Shown here in pieces: positions 1-6,900 of a stretch of DNA of 7,448 nt. Under the pieces are notes generated by a model. It had not been told where the DNA came from. It ran no database searches and was given only the letters and a program-made list of their open reading frames with translations. How positions within the stretch are numbered: position 1 is the stretch's first letter; each line of letters opens with the position of its first letter. The translations under genes were made by a program, and so were the position numbers. The DNA is from an uncultured Lachnospiraceae bacterium (GTDB lineage Bacteria; Bacillota; Clostridia; Lachnospirales; Lachnospiraceae): the NCBI GenBank assembly GCA_946631935.1, contig CAMPAP010000070.1, forward strand, positions 1-7,448, in the 5' to 3' direction.

Positions 1-972
1 AGATGTATAGCTGTTCTCGTTATCATACCATGAAACAACCTGTACCTGAGTTGTGCCATTGTCAAGAGGCAGAACCATTGTCTGAGTTGCATCGAAGAGA
101 GAACCGTATGTCATACCAACGATATCGCTGGAAACGATCTCATCTGTGTTGTAACCGAAGCTCTCGTTTGAAGCAGCCTTCATAGCGTCATTGATCTGCT
201 CCTTTGTAACAGCGCCTTCTACAACAGCTGTAAGGATTGTTGTAGAACCTGTAGGAGTAGGAACACGCTGTGCAGCACCGATAAGCTTGCCGTTCAGCTC
301 AGGGATAACAAGGCCGATTGCCTTAGCAGCACCTGTTGAGTTGGGAACGATGTTGCAAGCTGCAGCACGTGAACGTCTCTTGTCGCCCTTTCTCTGAGGT
401 CCGTCGAGAGTCATCTGATCGCCGGTGTAAGCGTGAATGGTGCACATGATACCGGACTTGATGGTAGCAAGATCGTTAAGAGCCTTAGCCATGGGAGCAA
501 GGCAGTTGGTGGTGCATGATGCAGCAGAGATGATCTTGTCATCAGCGGTAAGTGACTGATGGTTAACATTGTATACGATGGTAGGAAGATCGTTTCCTGC
601 GGGAGCAGAGATGATAACGTGCTTAGCACCTGCGTCGATGTGTGCCTGAGCCTTATCCTTGCTGGTGTAGAATCCGGTACACTCAAGTACAACGTCTACT
701 CCGAGCTGTCCCCAAGGAAGATCAGCAGCCTTAGCCTCAGCATAGATGGTGATCTTCTTGCCATCTACAGTGATGCTGTTCTCATCGAAAGAAACCTTAT
801 CTGCTAAAGCATACTTTCCCTGTGTTGAGTCATACTTAAGAAGATGAGCGAGCATCTCAGGAGAAGTAAGATCGTTGATAGCTACGATCTCGAATCCCTC
901 AGCACCAAACATCTGTCTGAAAGCAAGACGACCGATACGGCCAAAACCATTGATTGCAACTTTTACTGCCAT
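1..972 (-). CDS. gap: Type I glyceraldehyde-3-phosphate dehydrogenase, 3'-truncated by window edge
   Basis: Cytosolic glycolytic enzyme that oxidises and phosphorylates glyceraldehyde 3-phosphate to 1,3-bisphosphoglycerate with NAD. The frame is open from the ATG at 972 to base 1 (324 codons) and stops at the conserved C-terminal WYDNENSYTS, so roughly 15-18 residues and the stop lie outside the window. Visible features are the N-terminal Rossmann motif INGFGRIGR (residues 7-15), Asp34 after the second beta strand (typical of NAD preference), the catalytic motif SCTTNC with Cys153, catalytic His180 in HAYTGDQ, and the S-loop GPQRKGDKRRSRAA. An AGGAGG ribosome site (981-986) sits 8 bases before the ATG and fixes the start. 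The clean codon use and strong ribosome site fit a highly expressed housekeeping gene. It has its own promoter upstream. What follows it (often pgk) is not visible. The identification is very secure. Confidence 0.97.
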   Translation of the reverse strand, partial: MAVKVAINGFGRIGRLAFRQMFGAEGFEIVAINDLTSPEMLAHLLKYDSTQGKYALADKVSFDENSITVDGKKITIYAEAKAADLPWGQLGVDVVLECTGFYTSKDKAQAHIDAGAKHVIISAPAGNDLPTIVYNVNHQSLTADDKIISAASCTTNCLAPMAKALNDLATIKSGIMCTIHAYTGDQMTLDGPQRKGDKRRSRAAACNIVPNSTGAAKAIGLVIPELNGKLIGAAQRVPTPTGSTTILTAVVEGAVTKEQINDAMKAASNESFGYNTDEIVSSDIVGMTYGSLFDATQTMVLPLDNGTTQVQVVSWYDNENSYTS

Positions 973-1004
973 TTTCAATTCCTCCTAGAATTAAATGATT
1001 TTAC

Positions 1005-1021
1005 TGACAAAATCTTTGTCA
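1005..1021. repeat. 17-bp palindrome in the gap leader
   Basis: A perfect 7-bp inverted repeat with a 3-base centre (minus strand TGACAAAGATTTTGTCA) lies between the predicted gap transcription start and its ribosome site. It could be an operator for a dimeric repressor or a small leader hairpin. It does not match the CggR or Rex operator consensus as I know them. A second inverted pair (AAATGATTT at 993-1001, AAATCATTT at 1041-1049) flanks it, the outer arm falling in the -10 region. Confidence 0.4.
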
Positions 1022-1045
1022 AATTTTTATCAGCCGATAGAAATC

Positions 1046-1074
1046 ATTTTACAGTTTTCACTCCTTAAATTCAA
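1046..1074 (-). promoter_or_regulatory. Candidate sigma-A promoter of gap
   Basis: On the minus strand a -35 box TTGAAT (1069-1074, 4 of 6 consensus bases) and a -10 box TAAAAT (1046-1051, 5 of 6) are separated by exactly 17 bases. Transcription would start near 1039, giving a leader of about 65 bases before the gap ATG. It lies between the upstream gene's stop codon and gap, so gap need not depend on readthrough. Inferred from sequence match only. Confidence 0.55.
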
Positions 1075-1076
1075 GT

Positions 1077-1113
1077 AAAAACGGGCAAATACTACGGCCG
1101 AAAAATAACTTGC
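1077..1113 (-). terminator. Weak possible terminator after the zinc-ribbon gene
   Basis: One base after the zinc-ribbon stop codon, the minus strand has a 6-bp stem including one G-U pair (arms 1108-1113 and 1085-1090). Its large loop contains the self-complementary CGGCCG. A run of five T follows at 1081-1077. The position is right for a terminator, but the stem is short and poor in GC, so it may be inefficient or not a terminator at all. Confidence 0.3.
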
Positions 1114-1114
1114 G

Positions 1115-1597
1115 TTATACCTGCTTCTTACCGCACTCGGCACAAAAGGCAGATCCGGGCTCAAGCTCGGCACCGCAGAACTTACACTTGGGCTTTGCTG
1201 CGGGCTTGGGCTTATCCTCAGTCTTAACAGGGAACTTAAATCCGCACATGTTACAGTAAAGGCTCTTGAGAACAACTTCGTTCTCGCACTCGGGACATGC
1301 CTTAAGTCCTTTCTCTGCAAGCTCTTCGGAAACGATCGCATCATATTTACTCTTGATCTTACCGATCTCGGCGATCTGATCGTTAAAAAGAGATGCTCTG
1401 GGAACCTCAGCAGGTCTTTTTCCGTTGGATACACCGCACGCCTTATAGAACTTCTGTCCGAGAGCCTGATATGCCGTATCAAGCTGAACCTTAAGTTCTT
1501 CCTTCTCAGCAGTTCTCTCGGCAGGAGATCTTTTTTCGGATGCGTTCTCCTTCTTCTCTTCCTTTACCTCGACATCTTCTTTTTCAAGTTCTGCCAT
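1115..1597 (-). CDS. Small acidic protein with two C-terminal zinc ribbons
   Basis: Protein of 160 residues, function unknown. Residues 1-35 are very rich in Glu and Lys and probably disordered or coiled. Residues 36-95 look helical and soluble. The C-terminal third holds two CxxC...CxxC zinc-ribbon modules: Cys101/Cys104 with Cys115/Cys118, and Cys138/Cys141 with Cys152/Cys155, joined by a Lys/Pro/Ala linker. This matches the double zinc-ribbon style common in small Bacillota proteins. No signal peptide or membrane segment is present, so it should be cytoplasmic. I chose the ATG at 1597 over an in-frame TTG at 1603: the ribosome site GGGAGG (1607-1612) is 9 bases from the ATG but only 3 from the TTG. 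It is upstream of gap on the same strand, with 142 bases between. Roles such as protein or nucleic-acid binding are possible, but nothing here decides it. Confidence 0.85.
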   Translation of the reverse strand: MAELEKEDVEVKEEKKENASEKRSPAERTAEKEELKVQLDTAYQALGQKFYKACGVSNGKRPAEVPRASLFNDQIAEIGKIKSKYDAIVSEELAEKGLKACPECENEVVLKSLYCNMCGFKFPVKTEDKPKPAAKPKCKFCGAELEPGSAFCAECGKKQV

Positions 1598-1606
1598 TTT
1601 CAAGTA

Positions 1607-1612
1607 CCTCCC
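1607..1612 (-). promoter_or_regulatory. Ribosome binding site of the zinc-ribbon gene
   Basis: GGGAGG on the minus strand, 9 bases before the ATG at 1597 and only 3 before an in-frame TTG at 1603. The spacing decides in favour of the ATG. Confidence 0.75.
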
Positions 1613-1630
1613 ATATACTTTGTTTCATTA

Positions 1631-1678
1631 TGTCATCATTCCCCTCGGAGTTTTGAAATCCTCCATATGCAGATGACA
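1631..1678 (-). promoter_or_regulatory. Nested hairpin in the 5' leader of the zinc-ribbon gene
   Basis: The minus-strand leader contains a perfect outer inverted repeat TGTCATC (1678-1672) / GATGACA (1637-1631). Inside it is a GGAG (1664-1661) / CTCC (1650-1647) stem with a 10-base loop. The predicted transcription start is near 1680, so the outer stem would begin almost at the 5' end of the mRNA. It could be a stability hairpin, a small cis-regulatory RNA element, or a DNA operator just downstream of the start. It matches no riboswitch class that I recognise. Confidence 0.4.
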
Positions 1679-1686
1679 GCGAATCA

Positions 1687-1695
1687 ATTATACCA
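1687..1695 (-). promoter_or_regulatory. Extended -10 promoter of the zinc-ribbon gene
   Basis: The minus strand reads TGGTATAAT: a perfect -10 box (1687-1692) preceded by the TGn extension (1693-1695). The -35 region 17 bases upstream is poor, as is usual for extended -10 promoters. The predicted start is near 1680, giving a leader of about 83 bases. Confidence 0.6.
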
Positions 1696-1718
1696 TTGTA
1701 AGCCATATAATAAAAGAA

Positions 1719-1747
1719 ATGAAAATGTAGAATATAAGTGTTAAAAT
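1719..1747 (+). promoter_or_regulatory. Candidate promoter of the PHP phosphatase gene
   Basis: The plus strand has TGTTAAAAT (extended -10, TAAAAT at 1742-1747). A loose -35 ATGAAA lies 17 bases upstream at 1719-1724. The start would be near 1754, about 37 bases before the ATG. A second perfect TATAAT at 1706-1711 has no good -35 and is the alternative. The intergenic region 1598-1790 therefore carries divergent promoters for the two flanking genes. Confidence 0.4.
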
Positions 1748-1790
1748 ATCAGCATATTTACTTAAAAAACGATTTTCAGGGAGATACAAA

Positions 1791-2615
1791 ATGGCAATAC
1801 TATCAGACTGTCATATGCATTCAAACCACTCACTTGATTCGGAAGCAAGCATGGAATCAATGATCCGGAAAGCCTTAGAGCTGGGCCTTGATACCATCTG
1901 CTTCACGGAACACCAGGATTTTGATTATCCATTTGAAAAATACGAAGAACTGGGTGGCGGTACCTTTATACTCAATGCAGACTCATATTTATATGAACTT
2001 CTGAGCATGCGCGAAAAATACAGAGACAGGATAAGGATCGAATTTGGCGTGGAGCTGGGTCTTCGTACAGAAAGCGTTAAAAAGAACCTGATCTTTGCCA
2101 GAGAGCATGAATATGATTTCATAATAGGTTCGATACACCTGGTAGATGACGAGGATCCCTATTTTCCTCAGGCCTTCGAAGGAAAAACCGACGATGAGGT
2201 CTACAGAAGATATTTTGAATCAACATACGAGAACATTAAAAAGTTCACTAATTTCGACGTTCTGGGACATATGGATTACATTTTCAGATACGGTCCCGGA
2301 GGAAAAAGAGAATACAAATATTCCGAATACGGTGAGATACTTGATGAAATTCTGAAATTCCTGATAGAAAACGAAAAGGGAATAGAACTCAACACCGGCG
2401 GAATAAAAAAGGGAATGAAAGAATTCCACCCCTGCATGGAGGTTCTGAAAAGATACAGGCAGCTGGGAGGCGAGATAATCACCGTGGGATCCGATGCTCA
2501 CAAGCCGGAAAACATCGCGGACTGCTTTGACAGGGTTCCGGATGTACTTGAGGAAGCAGGATTCAAATATTACTGCATCTACGAAAACAGACTTCCCGAA
2601 TATCATAAATTATGA
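1791..2615 (+). CDS. hisK: PHP-domain phosphatase, histidinol-phosphatase (HisK/HisJ) type
   Basis: Cytosolic metal-dependent phosphatase of the PHP superfamily, 274 residues, close to the usual HisK length. In characterised relatives the enzyme converts L-histidinol phosphate to L-histidinol in histidine synthesis. The metal ligands are visible in order: His8 and His10 in DCHMHSNHSLD, Glu40-His41 in FTEHQDF, Glu88 in GVELGL, His116 in GSIHLV, His160 in LGHMD, and Asp235/His237 in GSDAHK. The IELNTGG strand (198-204) is also typical of the HisK family. A ribosome site AGGGAG (1778-1783) lies 7 bases before the ATG. The gene stands alone, with no other his gene in view and divergent or convergent neighbours, so the substrate is inferred from family only. 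A related PHP phosphoesterase with another phosphate-ester substrate is possible. PHP fold and catalysis are near certain; the specific substrate is likely. Confidence 0.9.
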   Translation: MAILSDCHMHSNHSLDSEASMESMIRKALELGLDTICFTEHQDFDYPFEKYEELGGGTFILNADSYLYELLSMREKYRDRIRIEFGVELGLRTESVKKNLIFAREHEYDFIIGSIHLVDDEDPYFPQAFEGKTDDEVYRRYFESTYENIKKFTNFDVLGHMDYIFRYGPGGKREYKYSEYGEILDEILKFLIENEKGIELNTGGIKKGMKEFHPCMEVLKRYRQLGGEIITVGSDAHKPENIADCFDRVPDVLEEAGFKYYCIYENRLPEYHKL

Positions 2616-2685
2616 CAGAACCTGTTATCCCGGATAATACCGTGTCAAAAATGTTACACCGTTAACAAAGAGCTGCATCAACAGC

Positions 2686-2722
2686 AAAAAAGCCTGTCAT
2701 ACAGTGATGTGTATGACAGGCT
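2686..2722 (-). terminator. Strong intrinsic terminator between convergent genes
   Basis: A perfect 12-bp stem AGCCTGTCATAC / GTATGACAGGCT (2691-2702 and 2711-2722) with an 8-base loop. On the minus strand it is followed by a T run (complement of the A run 2686-2690), so it best serves the BMP gene ending at 2766. On the plus strand the tail is only CTTATTAT, so it may act more weakly for the PHP gene. The rest of the 150-base gap between the two stop codons shows only weak AT-rich inverted repeats. Confidence 0.85.
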
Positions 2723-2765
2723 CTTATTATGCACTTCTCCGTCATTTATAAAAATATGTTTTACC

Positions 2766-3971
2766 CTACTCTCTTATTTCTATAACATCATCCAGAACAT
2801 AATGGAATGAAGGCGCTGAAGCATCGGCATTTTCGTGATATCCTCCGGAAAGATCGATCCTGTCCTCAGGATCAAAAGGATCGGTTCCGGTATAATCTCC
2901 CTTAAAAACTATAAGGGATTCTTTTTCAAATTCATCCTTGGTCTCGTTTATAAGATCTGCCGCATCTGCAGGAGCAATGGCGGAATTAAGTTCGACTATC
3001 TCCACCCATTCCTTGTCAAATCCTGCCCATGCATCATTACCGTGCACCCTGCCGTCAATATGGCTTTCAATGGTTTCTCCCGCAAGGACAGCTTCAATTG
3101 CGGAAACCATATAGGGTGTCCAGTTAAGACGTGAGCTTATAAGAGACGTTGTGGGAGCAACATCCGCCATGGAACGGTTGTATCCCACATGGTAGATCCT
3201 GTGATAAAAAGTAGATGCTTCTTCACAGGCAACGGCAGGCCCCGTGGTATCGGAGTGCTGTGTGATTATGACGCACCCTTCGTCAATAAGCTTTTTTGCA
3301 CATTCTTTTTCAACATGATAATTCCCCCATGTATCAACATAGCGGACTATCATCGTAGCTTCAGGAACAATCTGTCTTACACCTAAGAAAAAAGCAGTGT
3401 ATCCGCTGATGACCTCAGCGTAAGGAAATGCGGCAACGCACCCTACCTTGGCCTGGGAAACATCAATCTGTCCTTCTTCTATCATATCTCTTAATTTAAG
3501 TCCCGCAACAAGTCCCGTTATATATCTGCCCTGATAAATCTCACCCATAAAATTGTGATAATTGGGAAGAACGGGATCCACATTTGCATCTTCACATGTT
3601 GCCATGCAGAACTCTATTTCCGGATGATCGGCGGCGATAAGCTTTGCGGTCTCTCCGTATCCGTAGCTTGTAAGAAAAATGATGTCGCATTTTTCATTTA
3701 CAAGGTCCATTATGGAAGGCTCGCAATTAGTTTCGCTGACATTGTATTTTGCAACGACCTCGACCCTGTCTCCGAACATTGAAGATATTGCTTCCTGTGA
3801 ACTGACAAAGTTCATGGTATAAGGCATGCTCTCATCACCGATATACACAAAACCGGCTTTGATTGTCTTGCTGTCATCGGCAGGAAGCCCGTCTTTCTCA
3901 TATTTAAAAACGAAAGTGACAAGAACAAGTAATATAGCCGTCAAAAGAGGCACATAGATTATTTTTTTCAT
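2766..3971 (-). CDS. BMP/PnrA-family substrate-binding protein, membrane-anchored, without lipobox
   Basis: Extracytoplasmic solute-binding protein of 401 residues, of the basic membrane protein (BMP, PnrA/TmpC-like) family, whose known members bind nucleosides or purines. Residues 1-22 form a Lys-Lys then hydrophobic signal or anchor segment. There is no lipobox cysteine after it (the segment ends TFVFKYEKD), unlike the usual lipoproteins. Family features are the first strand KAGFVYIGDESMPYT (38-52), CDIIFLTSYGYGE (95-107), NFMGEIYQGRYITGLVAGL (140-158), AKVGCVAAFPYAEVISGY (174-191), the TW-to-QHSDTTGPA region (214-246), and HVGYN (261-265). The QHSDT motif resembles the purine-binding subgroup. 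The ribosome site AGGAGG (3980-3985) is 8 bases before the ATG and overlaps the stop codon of the upstream receptor gene, implying translational coupling. No ABC permease or ATPase gene follows; a terminator does. It may therefore be a receptor partner rather than an importer part. Family is secure; ligand unknown. Confidence 0.88.
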   Translation of the reverse strand: MKKIIYVPLLTAILLVLVTFVFKYEKDGLPADDSKTIKAGFVYIGDESMPYTMNFVSSQEAISSMFGDRVEVVAKYNVSETNCEPSIMDLVNEKCDIIFLTSYGYGETAKLIAADHPEIEFCMATCEDANVDPVLPNYHNFMGEIYQGRYITGLVAGLKLRDMIEEGQIDVSQAKVGCVAAFPYAEVISGYTAFFLGVRQIVPEATMIVRYVDTWGNYHVEKECAKKLIDEGCVIITQHSDTTGPAVACEEASTFYHRIYHVGYNRSMADVAPTTSLISSRLNWTPYMVSAIEAVLAGETIESHIDGRVHGNDAWAGFDKEWVEIVELNSAIAPADAADLINETKDEFEKESLIVFKGDYTGTDPFDPEDRIDLSGGYHENADASAPSFHYVLDDVIEIRE

Positions 3972-3979
3972 GATATGAA

Positions 3980-3987
3980 CCTCCTTA
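3980..3987 (-). promoter_or_regulatory. Ribosome site of the BMP gene overlapping the receptor stop codon
   Basis: The minus strand reads TAAGGAGG: the receptor stop TAA (3987-3985) shares its last base with the AGGAGG (3985-3980) of the downstream gene. Ribosomes finishing the receptor would be placed to reinitiate, which argues that the two proteins are made together. Confidence 0.8.
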
Positions 3988-6900
3988 GTTTATCTTGTAT
4001 CCGAGTATCTCGTCCAGTTTGCCTTCTTTTGCAAGCTTAAGCATGATATCTGCGATCTCGGGATCAAACTGTGTACCCTTGCAGCGCTCAAGCTCGCCGT
4101 AGACATAGGATGCATCAAGCTTCTTACGGTATACTCTGTTCTGTGTCATTGCATCGAATGCATCCGCCACACCGATTATCCTTCCGTAAAGAGGTATGCC
4201 TTCTCCTTTAAGTCCCTCGGGATATCCGGTTCCGTCATATTTTTCATGATGATACTTGGCACCTTCAACAACATGTTCTACAAGAGTAAAATCCTTAAGG
4301 ATCTCAGCACCTCTTGTAACATGCGTCTTCATAACAGCATATTCTTCATCGGTAAGCTTTGCGGGCTTATTAAGTATTCTGTCTGGAATACCGATCTTTC
4401 CGATGTCATGAAGAAGTGCCGCTTTGCGGATATTTTCACATTCCTCTTCCGTAAATCCAAGTTCTTTTGCGATAAGAGCGGAATATTCGGACACTCTCTT
4501 TGAATGAAGGCTGGTATTACCATCCTTTGCATCAACGGTACGTGCAACAGCCATGATGGTCTCGTTGCTCATCTTAACCTGCTGCTTTGCGACTTCAACT
4601 TCTCTCTTCTGAATATCCAGTGTCCTCTTCATCCTGGTCCTTGCAAAAAGAAGGGTAAACCATACAATTGCAACAGAACCCACAAGGAACATATAAGCCG
4701 TAAAGCCCACAGAATCCCAAATGGCTGTTTCTCTCACGATATGGTATTCGCTTTTTTCAAGTACCGCACCTTCCGCATCGACGACAGAGATGATGAACTT
4801 ATTGTTACCATATGGAATATCGTTATACTGGACTCCCGTAAAATCGCTCAGAGGTATCCTGGTCTCGGAAAGATCGACACCGGGCAGTGAGTAGACCACA
4901 TCCGGAGTTGCGAGAGTGTAATTTATGATCTCAGGATAAAGATAGATCCTTGAGGAATTACGGGACATGAAAATGTCAGAGCCTCTGTCAACACTCTGAT
5001 CCACACCGTCTATGGTTACCTTATTAAGGATCATGCGGTAGGTCTTATGATCTCCGGAATAATTATTCAGATCAAGGGAATATGCACCCTTAACACCGGA
5101 AAGATATAAAATATCGGAATCAGTCTGGACATTCCATGAATTAACCGTAAGAGCGCTCATAAGTCCTCTTCCGGAATCGATCAGCTCGCATTCCATATTG
5201 GGAACATCCGAAAGAAGATCCTCTTCTTTCAGCACATACAGTCCGGCGCTGCAAAGAACAAAGCCCCTTCCGTTTTTGCTCACTACATAATCGTAATTGT
5301 TCGTATAAGGGAAATTTGCGATGTAGTGAATGGAATAATCCGTATCGATCCTGTTAAGTCCGTTTGAGCATATGGCAATGAGTCTCTTGTCCCTTGTTCC
5401 GCATATGCGGAGGATAACACCGGAGCTTAATCCGTTATCTTCATTAAAATGGTCAACAACCTTCATGTTCTTTACGGCAGCGATACCGTCACCGTCTGAC
5501 CCAACAAGAAGAGTTCCGTCTTCTTTCTCATATACGCAAAGTATCATGGCGCTTAAAGAAAGATCATCCATGGACAGGCGCCCTGTTATACGGCCGTTTT
5601 TATAGAAAAAGAGCCCCGTATCTCCGGAACATACAACCGTTCCATCGCTTAAAGTAACAGAAAGCCTTACCCAGTCACAGAACTGTCCGTTTTCCGAGTT
5701 GAATTCTTCAATCTCGCCGTCTTTACCGATCCTGTAAAGACCTCTTCCGTAGCAGCAGATCCACAGATTTCCATTATCGTCTGAATTAAGACACCTGATC
5801 CTGTCGGAAGCAAAAAACTCAGTCACCTCATCTTCATATGCTTTTCCGGAAGAATCGATGCAGTCAAGTCCGGAATCCGTTCCGCAGTACATACGGCCGT
5901 TCCAGAAAGCAACGGAATTGACTACCTTTGACTTAAGTCCCGCAGCTCCGTAATAATCGGTAAAGGGAGACCTGGACATACGCATGATTCCGGCTCTTGA
6001 AGATGCGAACCAGTAGTTACCCTGATAATCCGTGATCATATGATCGATGGAATTCTTGAATTCGCTGAGAAGTATGGTACCTGTTTTTCCGTTAGGAAGA
6101 ATATATCCTACTCCGCGGTCTGCGCAGGCAAATATGATCCCATCATCAGTATATGACAGGGAGTTGATGTTTTCATCTTCTCCTATCTTGTAAGAACCTA
6201 CTCTCTTTAATCCGGAACCGATCTCATATTTAAAAACGGTTCCATCCGAACATCCAACGTAGAGATAACCGTATGCATCAAAACAGCTGCAGGTAAACTT
6301 TCTTTCCGAAATCTCTGAAACGGCTCTGTGAAGTATCTTTCCTCCGTTTAAAATGAAAAGGTCTCCACCGTTTGTAACGGAGCATACATTTCCGTTTTTA
6401 TCTGCGGAAAGATCATGGGAATAAATGACATCATCAAGAGTATTGCTTATCTTAAGTCCGTCTTCAAGATCATATACCTGCATTGAACCGGCAGTTCCGA
6501 CATAATAATAACCGTCGCTTCCCCTGATGATGCTTCTGACCGAATTAGCCGGAAGGCCTGTACTTCTGTCAATGACATTAACAGCCTTTTCTTTGATACA
6601 CATGGTAAGACCGTTATCATTGGTTCCAACCCACAGTCTTCCTTCATCATCAACATACAGACAGTTAACATTTCTGACGGAAGGAAAATTCATGAATGTA
6701 AAATCCCTTCCGTTATATCTGTAGAGACCCGCATAAGTACCGATCCACAGGATACCGTCGGGAGTTGAAGCTATATCATTTGCTTCACCGCAGGGAAGTC
6801 CGTTATTGCTAGAATATACAGTCTGGACATAGGAATAAAATTCCATATCCAGATCGCCGCCTGTAAACAATTCATAATCGGAAACAGTATCCGAAGAAAC

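Noticed and set aside
411..1068. Open frames antisense to or offset from gap (411-692 minus, 559-807 plus, 844-1068 plus)
   Set aside because: They overlap the well-identified GAPDH gene, have no ribosome sites and encode low-complexity, family-less translations.
1030..1482. 150-residue minus-strand frame overlapping the zinc-ribbon gene
   Set aside because: Its Arg/Ser-rich translation is a shifted reading of the zinc-ribbon gene, which has the ribosome site and the clear CxxC motifs.
1601..1603. TTG as start of the zinc-ribbon protein
   Set aside because: It is only 3 bases from the GGGAGG ribosome site; the ATG two codons later has proper spacing.
2220..2606. 128-residue minus-strand frame inside the PHP gene
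   Set aside because: It is antisense to a gene with a complete set of catalytic residues, with no ribosome site or recognisable domain.
2625..2667. Small inverted repeats TTATCC/GGATAA (2625-2637) and TGTTA/TAACA (2652-2667) as extra terminators
   Set aside because: The first needs a very tight loop and has no T run. The second has only a 5-bp AT-rich stem, although T5 follows on the minus strand. The 12-bp hairpin at 2691-2722 is far better.
4504..4890. 128-residue plus-strand frame opposite the HD-GYP and transmembrane region
   Set aside because: It has no ribosome site or domain and lies antisense to conserved, motif-rich coding sequence.
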